Of a DNA stretch of 9,848 nucleotides, positions 1-7,513 are shown in pieces. The translations under genes and the position numbers were made by a program. Below the pieces are notes generated by a model. That model was not told the origin of the DNA and did not search any database. It saw nothing but the letters and a program-made list of their open reading frames with translations. How positions within the stretch are numbered: position 1 is the first letter of the stretch; each line of letters begins with the position of its first letter. Source of the stretch: Flavobacterium sp. (GTDB lineage Bacteria > Bacteroidota > Bacteroidia > Flavobacteriales > Flavobacteriaceae); NCBI GenBank assembly GCA_030152225.1, contig JASLHL010000014.1:1-9848 (forward strand), given 5' to 3'.

Positions 1-76
1 CATTCAGTTTTACTAAACCTGATAAAATAAACAATACGCCTACAAATATGCGCGACAGTTGCGTGATGATTTTCAT
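1..76 (-). CDS. DoxX-like membrane protein, N-terminal fragment
   Basis: Reading the minus strand from an ATG at 76-74 gives an uninterrupted frame to the window edge: about 25 residues starting MKIITQLSRIFVGVLFILSG. This is one hydrophobic segment ending in a GLVKLN motif. It closely resembles the first membrane helix of the DoxX/MauE-like proteins (BT_3928 family) that commonly follow a DUF1599 gene in Bacteroidota. The start lies 20 bp after the DUF1599 stop on the same strand, so the two are probably co-transcribed. Only the N-terminus is present. The family call rests on this short segment plus gene order. The rest of the protein, and a possible tpiA beyond it, lie outside the window. 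Confidence 0.6.
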   Translation of the reverse strand, partial: MKIITQLSRIFVGVLFILSGLVKLN

Positions 77-96
77 AATTAGTGGTTGATGGTTAT

Positions 97-642
97 TTAT
101 TCGTTTACTAGCTCAAGGTGAATCAGCGCAAAAACAGCATAATTCAACATATCTTGATAATTAGCCTCAATTCCTTCTGATGCTAATGTTTTTCCTTTGT
201 TATCTTCGATTTGCTTAACGCGAAGTAGTTTTTGAAGGATTAAGTCTGTCAAAGAACTCACGCGTAAATCGCGCCAAGCTTCACCGTAATCGTGGTTTTT
301 ATTTTCCATTAAGGTTTTGGTTTCCAGAACCATCTGATCGTAGAATTTTTCTACTTCTTCTGCTGTTAAATCTGGATATTTTCCTACGCCAATTTCGGCG
401 TTAATCAACGCCATAATACAGTAGTTGATAATGCCAATAAATTCGGGAATTTCGCCTTCATCTACTTTGCGTACCGTGTTCTCTTGAATACTTCTCAGGC
501 GTTGCGCTTTGATGTAAATTTGATCCGTCAACGAGCTTAAACGCATGATGCGCCATGCACATCCATAATCGTGCATCTTTTTTTGAAATAACGCCTTGCA
601 AATTGCAATTACCTGATCATATTGTATAGAAGTAGTACTCAT
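97..642 (-). CDS. DUF1599 (nucleotide modification associated domain 1) protein, two repeats
   Basis: This 181-residue soluble protein has no signal peptide or membrane segment. It is an internal duplication. Residues about 24-54 (HDYGCAWRIMRLSSLTDQI, then a basic helix ending RLRSIQE) are matched by residues about 117-147 (HDYGEAWRDLRVSSLTDLI, ending RVKQIED). Each copy is followed by a hydrophobic YxxxALI helix (74-80 and again near 168-174). The repeated HDYGxAWRxxRxSSLTD signature is typical of DUF1599 (PF07659), a family linked by comparative genomics to nucleotide or base modification; its reaction in Bacteroidota is unknown. The start is the ATG at 642. It precedes the DoxX-like gene by 20 bp and is divergent from folP, an arrangement common in this phylum. 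The length looks complete. Confidence 0.9.
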   Translation of the reverse strand: MSTTSIQYDQVIAICKALFQKKMHDYGCAWRIMRLSSLTDQIYIKAQRLRSIQENTVRKVDEGEIPEFIGIINYCIMALINAEIGVGKYPDLTAEEVEKFYDQMVLETKTLMENKNHDYGEAWRDLRVSSLTDLILQKLLRVKQIEDNKGKTLASEGIEANYQDMLNYAVFALIHLELVNE

Positions 643-656
643 TTAAACTATATTTG
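622..656 (+). promoter_or_regulatory. Possible folP promoter
   Basis: TATATTTG at 649-656 matches the Bacteroidota -7 box TAnnTTTG. A TTG at 622-624 could be the -33 element, but the 24-nt spacer is slightly longer than the usual 17-23. It would give folP a leader of roughly 105 nt and overlaps the start of the DUF1599 gene. No better match lies closer to folP, so this is tentative. Confidence 0.3.
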
Positions 657-671
657 TAATGGATTATTCTT

Positions 672-679
672 CAAAAATA
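672..679 (-). promoter_or_regulatory. Candidate -7 box for the DUF1599/DoxX operon
   Basis: On the minus strand this reads TATTTTTG, matching TAnnTTTG, 29 bp upstream of the DUF1599 ATG. No TTG lies at the expected -33 distance (only a T-rich run is there), so the call depends on the -7 box and its position. Confidence 0.4.
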
Positions 680-768
680 GTAATAATACTAAGGCATTGA
701 AAAAAATGTTACACCTTTTGAAGAATTAAATGGAAATAAAAATAAGATAAAATATTGAATTGTGCTGT

Positions 769-1593
769 ATGACAATAAATTGTAAGGGAGAATTGATGGA
801 TTTATCTACGCCTCGAATTATGGGGATTTTAAATGTAACTCCAAATTCCTTCTATGATGGAGGCAAATACAAAACGGATATAGACTTCTTAAACCAAGCA
901 GAAAAAATGCTAAAAGAAGGGGCTGACTTTATTGATTTAGGGGCTTATTCTTCCAAACCTAGTGCGGAATTTGTCAGCGAAGCAGAAGAAATAGCGCGTT
1001 TGGTTCAGGTGGTTGCTTTGTTAGTGGATCGATTTCCTACAATTAAATTGTCAATTGATACGTTTCGTGCTGAAGTGGCCAAACAAGCCATAGAAGCTGG
1101 AGCTGCCCTGGTTAATGATATCGCTGCGGGATTATTAGACGATCGCATGCTTGAAGTGGTTGGGCAATTGCAGGTGCCTTATATTATGATGCACATGAGG
1201 GGAAATCCACAAACAATGCAAAGTTTAACCCAGTATGAGGATGTACTTGTAGATTTGCGTTACTACTTCTCAGAACGAATAGCCCAAGCTAGAGCGGCCA
1301 AGATTAACGATATTATTTTGGATCCAGGATTCGGTTTTGCAAAAAATGTACAACAGAATTATGAGCTGATGGCAAAACTCGAGCACTTTCACTGTTTTGA
1401 TTTACCTGTGTTAGTGGGAATCTCTCGAAAATCCATGCTGTATAAATTATTAGACATTACACCACAAGAAGCACTGAATGGAACCACTGTATTAAATACA
1501 ATTGCCCTGCAAAAAGGAGCAAATATTCTTCGGGTACACGATGTGAAAGAAGCCTGTGAAGTTAGAAAAATTTTAAACCAATTGATGATATGA
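769..1593 (+). CDS. folP: Dihydropteroate synthase
   Basis: FolP joins 6-hydroxymethyl-dihydropterin pyrophosphate and p-aminobenzoate to make dihydropteroate in cytoplasmic folate synthesis; it is the sulfonamide target. The 274-residue TIM-barrel carries the family motifs in order: IMGILNVTPNSFYDGG (17-32, loop 1), DFIDLGAYSSKPSAE (53-67, loop 2), SIDTFR (95-100), NDI (116-118), MHMRGNPQTMQ (141-151), DPGFGFAK (185-192), GISRKSML (217-224) and the C-terminal RVHDVKEA (255-262). The length is normal. I chose the ATG at 769 (MTINCKGELMDLS), the usual flavobacterial N-terminus, over a TTG at 760. Loop 1 has NVTPN where many bacteria have NVTPD, and loop 2 lacks the usual STRPG; I believe both are lineage features. 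The stop overlaps the next start by 4 bp (ATGA), implying translational coupling. Confidence 0.95.
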   Translation: MTINCKGELMDLSTPRIMGILNVTPNSFYDGGKYKTDIDFLNQAEKMLKEGADFIDLGAYSSKPSAEFVSEAEEIARLVQVVALLVDRFPTIKLSIDTFRAEVAKQAIEAGAALVNDIAAGLLDDRMLEVVGQLQVPYIMMHMRGNPQTMQSLTQYEDVLVDLRYYFSERIAQARAAKINDIILDPGFGFAKNVQQNYELMAKLEHFHCFDLPVLVGISRKSMLYKLLDITPQEALNGTTVLNTIALQKGANILRVHDVKEACEVRKILNQLMI

Positions 1594-2198
1594 GAAAATT
1601 ACTGTTTGTATTACCTTTTCTTTTTCTTTTTTTAAGCTGTGAAAAGAAAGAAATGAAATTGGCACGTGCAGCCTATATTGTAGAAGAAGGCGTGGACGAT
1701 CATTCTCCAATTTACATTGAATTTGCAGAGGATGGGATTCACCCACACTTGAATGACAACAATCGAATAGGGGGGACGAATTTTATTTTTCACGTAGAAA
1801 GAGAACTCAACCTAAAAGAAGTAGTGGAAATGATTCAAGGGGTAAAAGATAAAAAATACGACAAAAATAGCATGCACCCAGATGAAAAAGGCGTTTTCTA
1901 TAGCTATGCAGATACGCTGAATAAACACCTGTCTTTCTTCCCGTTTAAAACCATTGATTACGTTTTTGAACGACCAACATCAACCGATAATTTACTCTAT
2001 GTAAATGCTTCGAATGACCTGTTCTTTGAAGGACAAGCCATAGATAGAAGTCAATTACAAGAAAAAGTACAAGGTAAAGATAGCCTGCAATTGGGCTTTA
2101 GCAAAGAATTGAACTTTGAAAACTATTTGCAAATGCGCGTGTTGATTGAAGAATTAAAACTAAGAGATCAGGTGTTAGATCAAGATAAAGTATACTAA
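1590..2198 (+). CDS. Small lipoprotein with ExbD/TolR-like C-terminal region
   Basis: This 202-residue protein starts with a lipoprotein signal: RK, a Leu/Phe-rich core, then FLSC with the acylated Cys at 17, followed by EKKE. It should be anchored in the envelope. I do not recognise a named family. Residues about 137-188 read like the periplasmic domain of ExbD/TolR: LYVNASNDLFFEGQAIDRSQ, then LQLGFSKELNFENYLQM, corresponding to the family's strand, small-residue turn, helix and DK..Y..V..M element. A similar string, VERELNLKEVVEM at 69-81, aligns with FSKELNFENYLQM at 170-182, suggesting two related halves. The ExbD membrane helix and its Asp are absent. The gene overlaps folP by 4 bp and ends 4 bp before the convergent rlmH. 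Function is unknown; the ExbD likeness is inferred by eye. Confidence 0.8.
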   Translation: MRKLLFVLPFLFLFLSCEKKEMKLARAAYIVEEGVDDHSPIYIEFAEDGIHPHLNDNNRIGGTNFIFHVERELNLKEVVEMIQGVKDKKYDKNSMHPDEKGVFYSYADTLNKHLSFFPFKTIDYVFERPTSTDNLLYVNASNDLFFEGQAIDRSQLQEKVQGKDSLQLGFSKELNFENYLQMRVLIEELKLRDQVLDQDKVY

Positions 2199-2202
2199 AT
2201 TA

Positions 2203-2676
2203 CTATTGGTGATGGTAAGGCTCATTGCGTAAAATAGTAAACCCGCGATAGAGCTGTTCAATCACAAATAAGCGAATCATTTGATGGGAAAATGTCATTT
2301 TTGAAAGTGATATTTTCCCTTTTGCTTGTTGATACACGTCGTCTGAGAATCCATAGGGACCACCAATGACAAAAACAAGCGTCTTTATACCCGCATTCAT
2401 GCGCTTCTGCAATTCATCCGCAAAGCCTACACTGGTGAATTCCTTTCCTTTCTCATCGAGTAAAATTAGAAAATCAGTAGGTGATAGCTTACTTAAAATT
2501 AATTCACCCTCTTTTTGTTTCTGTTGAGCTTCAGATAAATTTTTTGCATTCTTGATGTCGGCAATAATCTCCATGTCAAATTTTACATAAAAAGACAAAC
2601 GCTTGATGTAGTCATTCATTAGAGTTTGCAATTCTTTATTGTCCGTTTTTCCAATTGCGAGTAATTTGATATTCAT
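2203..2676 (-). CDS. rlmH: 23S rRNA (pseudouridine1915-N3)-methyltransferase RlmH
   Basis: RlmH is a SPOUT-class, SAM-dependent enzyme that methylates pseudouridine 1915 in helix 69 of 23S rRNA on assembled 70S ribosomes. The 157-residue product has the usual length and all the signatures: N-terminal MNIKLLAIGKT, central LLDEKGKEFTS (about 73-83), the SAM-binding FVIGGPYGFSDDV (about 102-114), and the C-terminal knot SLSKMTFSHQMIRLFVIEQL followed by YRGFTILRNEPYHH. The ending NEPYHH(Q) is typical of the family. It has its own promoter candidate just upstream and lies downstream of the M3 peptidase gene on the same strand, isolated from it by a hairpin. Its stop faces the stop of the ExbD-like lipoprotein gene only 4 bp away. 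Confidence 0.96.
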   Translation of the reverse strand: MNIKLLAIGKTDNKELQTLMNDYIKRLSFYVKFDMEIIADIKNAKNLSEAQQKQKEGELILSKLSPTDFLILLDEKGKEFTSVGFADELQKRMNAGIKTLVFVIGGPYGFSDDVYQQAKGKISLSKMTFSHQMIRLFVIEQLYRGFTILRNEPYHHQ

Positions 2677-2693
2677 CTGTATTCCATTTGATG

Positions 2694-2701
2694 CAAAGGT
2701 A
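2694..2701 (-). promoter_or_regulatory. rlmH -7 promoter box
   Basis: The minus strand reads TACCTTTG followed by CATC, a full match to TAnnTTTG, 17 bp upstream of the rlmH ATG. No clear TTG is present at the -33 distance. Transcription here would give a leader of roughly 10-15 nt. Confidence 0.5.
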
Positions 2702-2745
2702 ATATTTTCCTTTATAGTTCTTGAGGGAGTAAAAGGTTTTTAAAT

Positions 2746-2778
2746 AAACAAGGCGGTCATTTTATGACCGCCTTGTTT
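2746..2778 (-). terminator. Intrinsic terminator of the M3 peptidase gene
   Basis: A perfect 15-bp inverted repeat (AAACAAGGCGGTCAT at 2746-2760; ATGACCGCCTTGTTT at 2764-2778) has a 3-base loop. It lies about 20 bp past the peptidase stop on the minus strand. The stem ends in TTT and runs on into ATTTA, a short and imperfect U-tract. It separates the peptidase gene from the rlmH promoter. Confidence 0.8.
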
Positions 2779-2798
2779 GATTGTCTATTAGAATAAGA

Positions 2799-4901
2799 CT
2801 ATTTTGTAAATCCTGCATACTGCAAGTACGCATCTATAGTTGGATCTTTTTCTCTAAAATCGCGATACAACTTATCAAGAGGCATCGTATTTCCTCGAGA
2901 AAATAGTTTTTTACGTAGGATATTACCATTTTCTAAGCTTATTCCGCCATGTTCCATCAACCAGGCATAAGCGTCGTAATCGATCATCTGAGACCATTTG
3001 TAAGAATAGTAGCCTGCCGCATAACCACCGCCAAAGATGTGACTAAAATAAGTAGAACGATATCTTGGAGGAACTGTTTTTGAATAGATGTTGTGTTGCT
3101 TTAAAGCATCTGTTTCAAATTGATGAATATCAGTAATAGTTGTGTTAGCATCAATACTGTGCCATGCTAAATCTAAAATGGTAGCGCCTAATAGTTCTGT
3201 TAGATCATATCCTTTGTTAAAACCAGCAGAAGCATAAATGCGCTCTTCCAATTCTTTAGGCATAATATAGCCTGTTTGGTAGTGTTTGGCATAATTACTC
3301 AATACTAAAGGATCGAAAGCAAAATGCTCGTGAAATTGCGAAGGAAACTCAACAAAGTCTCGAGATACATTTGTACCTGATAAAGTTGGGTATTTTTGCT
3401 CTGCGAATAAACCATGTAAAGCATGTCCGAATTCATGGAATAAGGTTATGACTTCATCCAAGGATAATAAGGTCGGATTTCCATCAGCAGGTTTTGGGAA
3501 GTTAGCGACATTGTAAACAACTGGAAGTTGCTTTGTCAAGTAGGATTGATCCACAATATTACTCATCCATGCTCCCCCTTGTTTTGAATCACGTTGATAG
3601 TAATCCGTGTAAAAAAGCCCCAATTGACTGCCATCTTGGTTGAAAAATTCGTATACTTTTACATCTTCATGCCAAACAGGTAAATCAGTACGCTCTATAT
3701 AACTAACGCCATAAAGGTATTTGGCCATGAAGAATACTCCATCTCTTAATACTTTGTTTAATTCAAAGTATGGTTTTAATTCTTCTTGATTTAAAGCGTA
3801 CTGTTCCGCCTTTAACTTTTCTGCATAATAGGACCAATCTGCCGCGTGTAAAGTTGTTGATTCTCCTTGTTGTTCCATCATATTTTGGAGAACCTGTTCT
3901 TCTTCGTTTGCAGCTTCAAGCGCATGTCGATTAAGGGTATTTAGCATCTCGAATACGCGATCAGGTGTTTGAGCCATGGTTCCTTGTAAACTCCAAGCAG
4001 CATAGGTCTCAAATCCTAATAAGTTTGCTTTTTCAGCCCTTTTTTTAGCAATAGCTATCACAAGTTCCTGGGTGTCATTCTTGTCCTTCTTTTCAGCTCG
4101 TTCCCAAGAAGCTTTGAACAACTGTTTACGTGTTGCAGCATCTTGTAATTGACTCGATATCGGCTGTTGGGTTGTATTGCTCAACGCAATGTTATATTGG
4201 CCGTTTTCTTGCTTTAAAGAAGTAAGTGTTTCTGGAGATAACCCACTCAATTGCTCTAGACTAAAAGAAACGGATCCAGCTTTTGTTGCCGCTAATAACT
4301 TATCGCTAAATGAATTGGTCATTGTAGCAATCTCCTGATTTATTTTTTTTAATTTTTCTTTGTCCGTCGAAGATAGATTTGCACCCGCTTGCTCAAAACG
4401 TTCATAGTAAACCTCGATTAATCGTACTTGTTCCTGTTGTAAACCAAGATGAGTTCGGTCCGTATATAATTTTTTAACGCGTTCGAATAAAGCATCATTG
4501 AGGTAAATACCATCTTCATGTGCTGCAAATTTAGGTGCTAACTCATTGTTAATCGCAATGAGATCCGAATTCGTATGCGCACTTGTGAGAAGATAAAAAA
4601 CATTACTCACTCTAGTTAGTAGAAGTCCAGATAGCTCTAGGGCCTCCATGGTATTGGCGAATGTAGGTTCTTCTGTGTTTGCAGTTATGTTTTGAATGGC
4701 CGTATTTTGCTGACGCATTCCCTCTAATAGAGCTGGCTTAAAATCGGAGTTCTTAATTTTAGAAAAATCAGCCGTTTGATAAGGTAAATCACTTGCTGCA
4801 TAAAAGGCGTTTGTTTCGTCCCATTTTGCTTCATTTTTGCAAGAAATCGAAAATAAAGAAGCGCCTATTGCCACGCTTAGAATTGCTTTTTTTATATACA
4901 T
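2799..4901 (-). CDS. dcp: Peptidyl-dipeptidase Dcp, M3 zinc metallopeptidase lipoprotein
   Basis: This 700-residue M3 (thimet oligopeptidase/Dcp) peptidase would remove C-terminal dipeptides from short peptides. The zinc site is intact: HEFGH at 489-493, with the third ligand in the downstream EFPSQ (Glu518). The Dcp-type substrate-binding segment HIFGGGYAAGYYSYKWSQM (621-639) is present with its Gly and Tyr residues. Unlike E. coli Dcp, which is cytoplasmic, the N-terminus has a lipoprotein signal with FSISC, acylated Cys at 21, followed by KNE. That places it in the periplasm or outer membrane, as is usual for Bacteroidota homologues. Length agrees with the family. It is a single gene with its own -7 box and terminator, divergent from the subtilisin gene. 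Confidence 0.93.
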   Translation of the reverse strand: MYIKKAILSVAIGASLFSISCKNEAKWDETNAFYAASDLPYQTADFSKIKNSDFKPALLEGMRQQNTAIQNITANTEEPTFANTMEALELSGLLLTRVSNVFYLLTSAHTNSDLIAINNELAPKFAAHEDGIYLNDALFERVKKLYTDRTHLGLQQEQVRLIEVYYERFEQAGANLSSTDKEKLKKINQEIATMTNSFSDKLLAATKAGSVSFSLEQLSGLSPETLTSLKQENGQYNIALSNTTQQPISSQLQDAATRKQLFKASWERAEKKDKNDTQELVIAIAKKRAEKANLLGFETYAAWSLQGTMAQTPDRVFEMLNTLNRHALEAANEEEQVLQNMMEQQGESTTLHAADWSYYAEKLKAEQYALNQEELKPYFELNKVLRDGVFFMAKYLYGVSYIERTDLPVWHEDVKVYEFFNQDGSQLGLFYTDYYQRDSKQGGAWMSNIVDQSYLTKQLPVVYNVANFPKPADGNPTLLSLDEVITLFHEFGHALHGLFAEQKYPTLSGTNVSRDFVEFPSQFHEHFAFDPLVLSNYAKHYQTGYIMPKELEERIYASAGFNKGYDLTELLGATILDLAWHSIDANTTITDIHQFETDALKQHNIYSKTVPPRYRSTYFSHIFGGGYAAGYYSYKWSQMIDYDAYAWLMEHGGISLENGNILRKKLFSRGNTMPLDKLYRDFREKDPTIDAYLQYAGFTK

Positions 4902-4932
4902 AGGGTAATCTAGTTATAAATTTAATGTTTGT

Positions 4933-4940
4933 CAAAGATA
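4933..4940 (-). promoter_or_regulatory. dcp -7 promoter box
   Basis: The minus strand reads TATCTTTG followed by ACAAAC, matching TAnnTTTG, 31 bp upstream of the dcp ATG. The region where a -33 TTG should lie is AT-rich with no TTG. Confidence 0.45.
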
Positions 4941-5040
4941 GAAATATATTGGAATTGACTTAATTTATTATAAATTTAAACCGTGCTTTTTACGTAAATT
5001 CCACGTTGAAATCATTTTTTTTTAAATTACAGCTGTTTTT

Positions 5041-7041
5041 ATGTCTAAAATTAAATCTTTTTTGTTGTTTTCATTGTTCGTTACTGGAACGAGTATGTTT
5101 GCCCAATCCGCTGCTATTCGTCAGCAATTAAATAAACAGTATACTACAAATGAGGCGATTAGTGTAATTAGAGCGCTAGCTAAAAAAGAATCGATGGAAC
5201 AAAAAGAATTGCTGAATTACAAAAAAAAGAACCACGCATTTAAAGAGCACTTCGTTGATGAAGCTAATTATTTTCAGGCTCAACGCATTGAAAGGAATAA
5301 AGTCATTTACTTTAAAACACATAATGAAGTAACCAAAAATGTCAGTGGTGTCAATCAATTGGTTGCCTCTGATAACCCTGCTTTCAATCAACTTTTAGGC
5401 CAGCAGATGTTGGTGGGAATTATTGATGGAGCGTTAGTATTTGATCGACATGTGGAATTTGCTAAGGGAGGAGGAACTAAAGTTGAATTGCTAGAGCCTT
5501 GGGAGACAATAATGCCTGAAGATCCGGATGAGTTTGCTGTTTTAGAGCGCCGCAGGAGTCATGCTACACATGTAGCAGGAACAGTCATCGCTCAAGGAGT
5601 AGATGCTAAGGCGCAAGGAATGGCACCTGCAGCGGAAGCCGTTAGTTATCGTTGGGGAAATGATAGGACTAAATTGGCTCAATTGGCTCAACAAGGTATT
5701 TTAGTATCTAATCATTCCTATGGAATAGCTGCCATTGACAATCAAAAAACACCTCTCGTATCCGCTGATTTTTTTGGAGCCTATAATATAGACGCAGCTA
5801 ATATGGATAAAATAGCTTATCTATACCCGTATTTACAACCTGTTGTGGCAGCAGGTAATGATAAAACACATGCTGAATTGATCAATCCCAGTAAAAAGGG
5901 AATGGACCTTCTCTTAGGACATGCAAATGCAAAAAATGCAATTGTAGTTGGAGCTATAGCGATAGGAAATTCCGGAAATTTACAAGAAACTGATTTTAGT
6001 AGTACAGGACCAACCAATGATTTTCGAATTAAACCCGATATCGTGGCTATTGGTGAAAATGTGTATTCTTCGATTTATCAATACCGTTTTGCCACTGGAG
6101 AAATGGAAAAAGCGAATTTATATGCTTTTTTAAGTGGTACATCTATGGCAGCGCCTGCCGTGTCAGGTATTTTATTGTTGTGGCAACAATGGGCTTTAGA
6201 ACATAAGAATTTTCCGTATAAAGCAGCTACTTTGAAAGGATTGATGATTAATAGTGCAGAATATTTACCCCGTCAAACAGGCCCCAATGCAAGCACAGGT
6301 TGGGGATTAATCAATGCGTGGAATGGAGTACAGTTCTTAGAAGCAGCTGATAAAAAGGATGCGTTTATTCGAGAAGATCGCTTACTAAATGGACAAATGC
6401 ACGCCTATCACGTTCAATTGACAGAAGAAGTGAAGCGACTTTCTTTTACCATCTCCTGGACAGATGTCGAAGGAAAATATAGCGAACTAAATTTTGTTGA
6501 AGAAAATAGGTTGAAACAACTTGTCAATGATTTGGATATTCGCGTGACAAAGGATGGAGAAACCTTTTTTCCTTGGCGTTTAACAAATAGCTTTATTCAT
6601 AGTGAAGCTGTCAAAGGGGATAATACCGTCGATAACGTAGAGCGAATCGATATTGATGACCCCCAAAGGGGAACCTATGAAGTGGTGATTTCACATAAAG
6701 GTAAGTTAATGAATAGTTTACAGGACTATAGTCTCCTAATCAATTCTGATACCTATAAAGGGGTAACAGTCGAGGATACACTAGTTGATGAAACTCCCCA
6801 AGCGTTGGTCGCATGGCCTATCCCTGCTGTGGAAGTGCTGCATCTTGAAATCCCTACTGATTTTATCTTTTCTTCTTTAGAGGCCACTATTCACAACAGT
6901 ACGGGAACGCTAATTCAAACACTCCCTATAACGGCGTCCAACAGACAAAATATAAATGTGTCTTTTCTGTCTTCAGGTATGTATTTTCTTCAAGTAAAGG
7001 GAGGAGATAAAAAATATCAAGTCAAATTTATCAAACAATAA
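5041..7041 (+). CDS. Secreted subtilisin-family (S8) serine protease with T9SS C-terminal sorting domain
   Basis: This 666-residue exported protease has a signal peptide (1-22, cleavage likely after SMFAQ), a prodomain-like region to about 115, then the S8 catalytic domain. Triad candidates are Asp129 in VGIIDGALVFD, His174 in SHATHVAGT and Ser368 in LSGTSMAAP, with the oxyanion Asn273 in VVAAGND. The His motif is HATH rather than the usual HGTH, and the Asp is followed by GA rather than TG or SG; similar changes occur in divergent Bacteroidota S8 enzymes. Residues about 440-570 look like a beta-rich P-domain-like module (ISWTDVEG, LVNDLDIRV). The last ~75 residues fit a type A T9SS sorting domain: WPIPAVEVLHLEI, HNSTGTLI, LSSGMYFLQV, ending KYQVKFIKQ. 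It should be secreted or surface-attached via the Por system. It is monocistronic and followed by a terminator. Confidence 0.92.
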   Translation: MSKIKSFLLFSLFVTGTSMFAQSAAIRQQLNKQYTTNEAISVIRALAKKESMEQKELLNYKKKNHAFKEHFVDEANYFQAQRIERNKVIYFKTHNEVTKNVSGVNQLVASDNPAFNQLLGQQMLVGIIDGALVFDRHVEFAKGGGTKVELLEPWETIMPEDPDEFAVLERRRSHATHVAGTVIAQGVDAKAQGMAPAAEAVSYRWGNDRTKLAQLAQQGILVSNHSYGIAAIDNQKTPLVSADFFGAYNIDAANMDKIAYLYPYLQPVVAAGNDKTHAELINPSKKGMDLLLGHANAKNAIVVGAIAIGNSGNLQETDFSSTGPTNDFRIKPDIVAIGENVYSSIYQYRFATGEMEKANLYAFLSGTSMAAPAVSGILLLWQQWALEHKNFPYKAATLKGLMINSAEYLPRQTGPNASTGWGLINAWNGVQFLEAADKKDAFIREDRLLNGQMHAYHVQLTEEVKRLSFTISWTDVEGKYSELNFVEENRLKQLVNDLDIRVTKDGETFFPWRLTNSFIHSEAVKGDNTVDNVERIDIDDPQRGTYEVVISHKGKLMNSLQDYSLLINSDTYKGVTVEDTLVDETPQALVAWPIPAVEVLHLEIPTDFIFSSLEATIHNSTGTLIQTLPITASNRQNINVSFLSSGMYFLQVKGGDKKYQVKFIKQ

Positions 7042-7068
7042 TAAATATTTAGAAAGTACGTGTAACTA

Positions 7069-7100
7069 GAGGATTTAATTGTTTGATCCTCGTTTTTTTT
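7069..7100 (+). terminator. Intrinsic terminator of the S8 protease gene
   Basis: GAGGAT (7069-7074) pairs with ATCCTC (7086-7091) around an 11-base loop and is followed by an 8-base T run (7093-7100). It lies 28 bp after the protease stop. Confidence 0.75.
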
Positions 7101-7303
7101 GAATAATAAAAGTTAGATGATCAACAATTGGAATACAAATGAGGTCGCATTTTATTTCAAGAGTGTAGAAGCCGTTTTCGCATCAATTTTAGGAGATAAT
7201 TAGGATAGAAATACAGGGACAAATGCATGCACTACTAGCGTTTATTAGGCTTTTTACATGGAGGAATGACTGTGATAAAAGATTGTATTATGGAAAAGGG
7301 ATA

Positions 7304-7407
7304 GTAAGTAGATTGTAAATAGATAGTAAAGGGTAACATTGGTAAAAAGGCCTAAAACCCTTGCTGGTATTAACTTACCCCTTACAAACCCTTTACAAAC
7401 TCTTTAT
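7304..7407. repeat. Inverted array of 11-bp repeats
   Basis: Three contiguous 11-bp units lie on the plus strand: GTAAGTAGATT (7304-7314), GTAAATAGATA (7315-7325), GTAAAGGGTAA (7326-7336). After a 38-bp centre, three contiguous units lie on the minus strand: GTAAGGGGTAA (7385-7375), GTAAAGGGTTT (7396-7386), ATAAAGAGTTT (7407-7397). The innermost pair is identical at 10 of 11 positions, and GTAAAGGG occurs exactly in both arms. A period near one helical turn suggests a protein-binding array; folding as a long-loop hairpin is also possible. No flanking gene identifies a binder. Confidence 0.65.
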
Positions 7408-7513
7408 TTATTATTGTAAGAAACTGAAATTCAACCTCTTAATGTTGTTTAGTTTAGGGAATAAAGGAAAAAATACCTTATTTAGCTCATAAAGGGAAGG
7501 AAATGGAAGGAGA

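Noticed and set aside
760..768. Upstream TTG start for folP
   Set aside because: The ATG at 769 gives the standard flavobacterial FolP N-terminus, and the extra residues (MCC) have no support.
5176..6017. Minus-strand open frames inside the S8 protease gene (5176-5391, 5817-6017)
   Set aside because: They lie wholly within a clear conserved gene, resemble no family and have no start context.
7223..7319. 31-codon frame from the ATG at 7223 (MHALLAFIRLFTW...)
   Set aside because: Short, no promoter, runs into the 11-bp repeat array, and no recognisable family.
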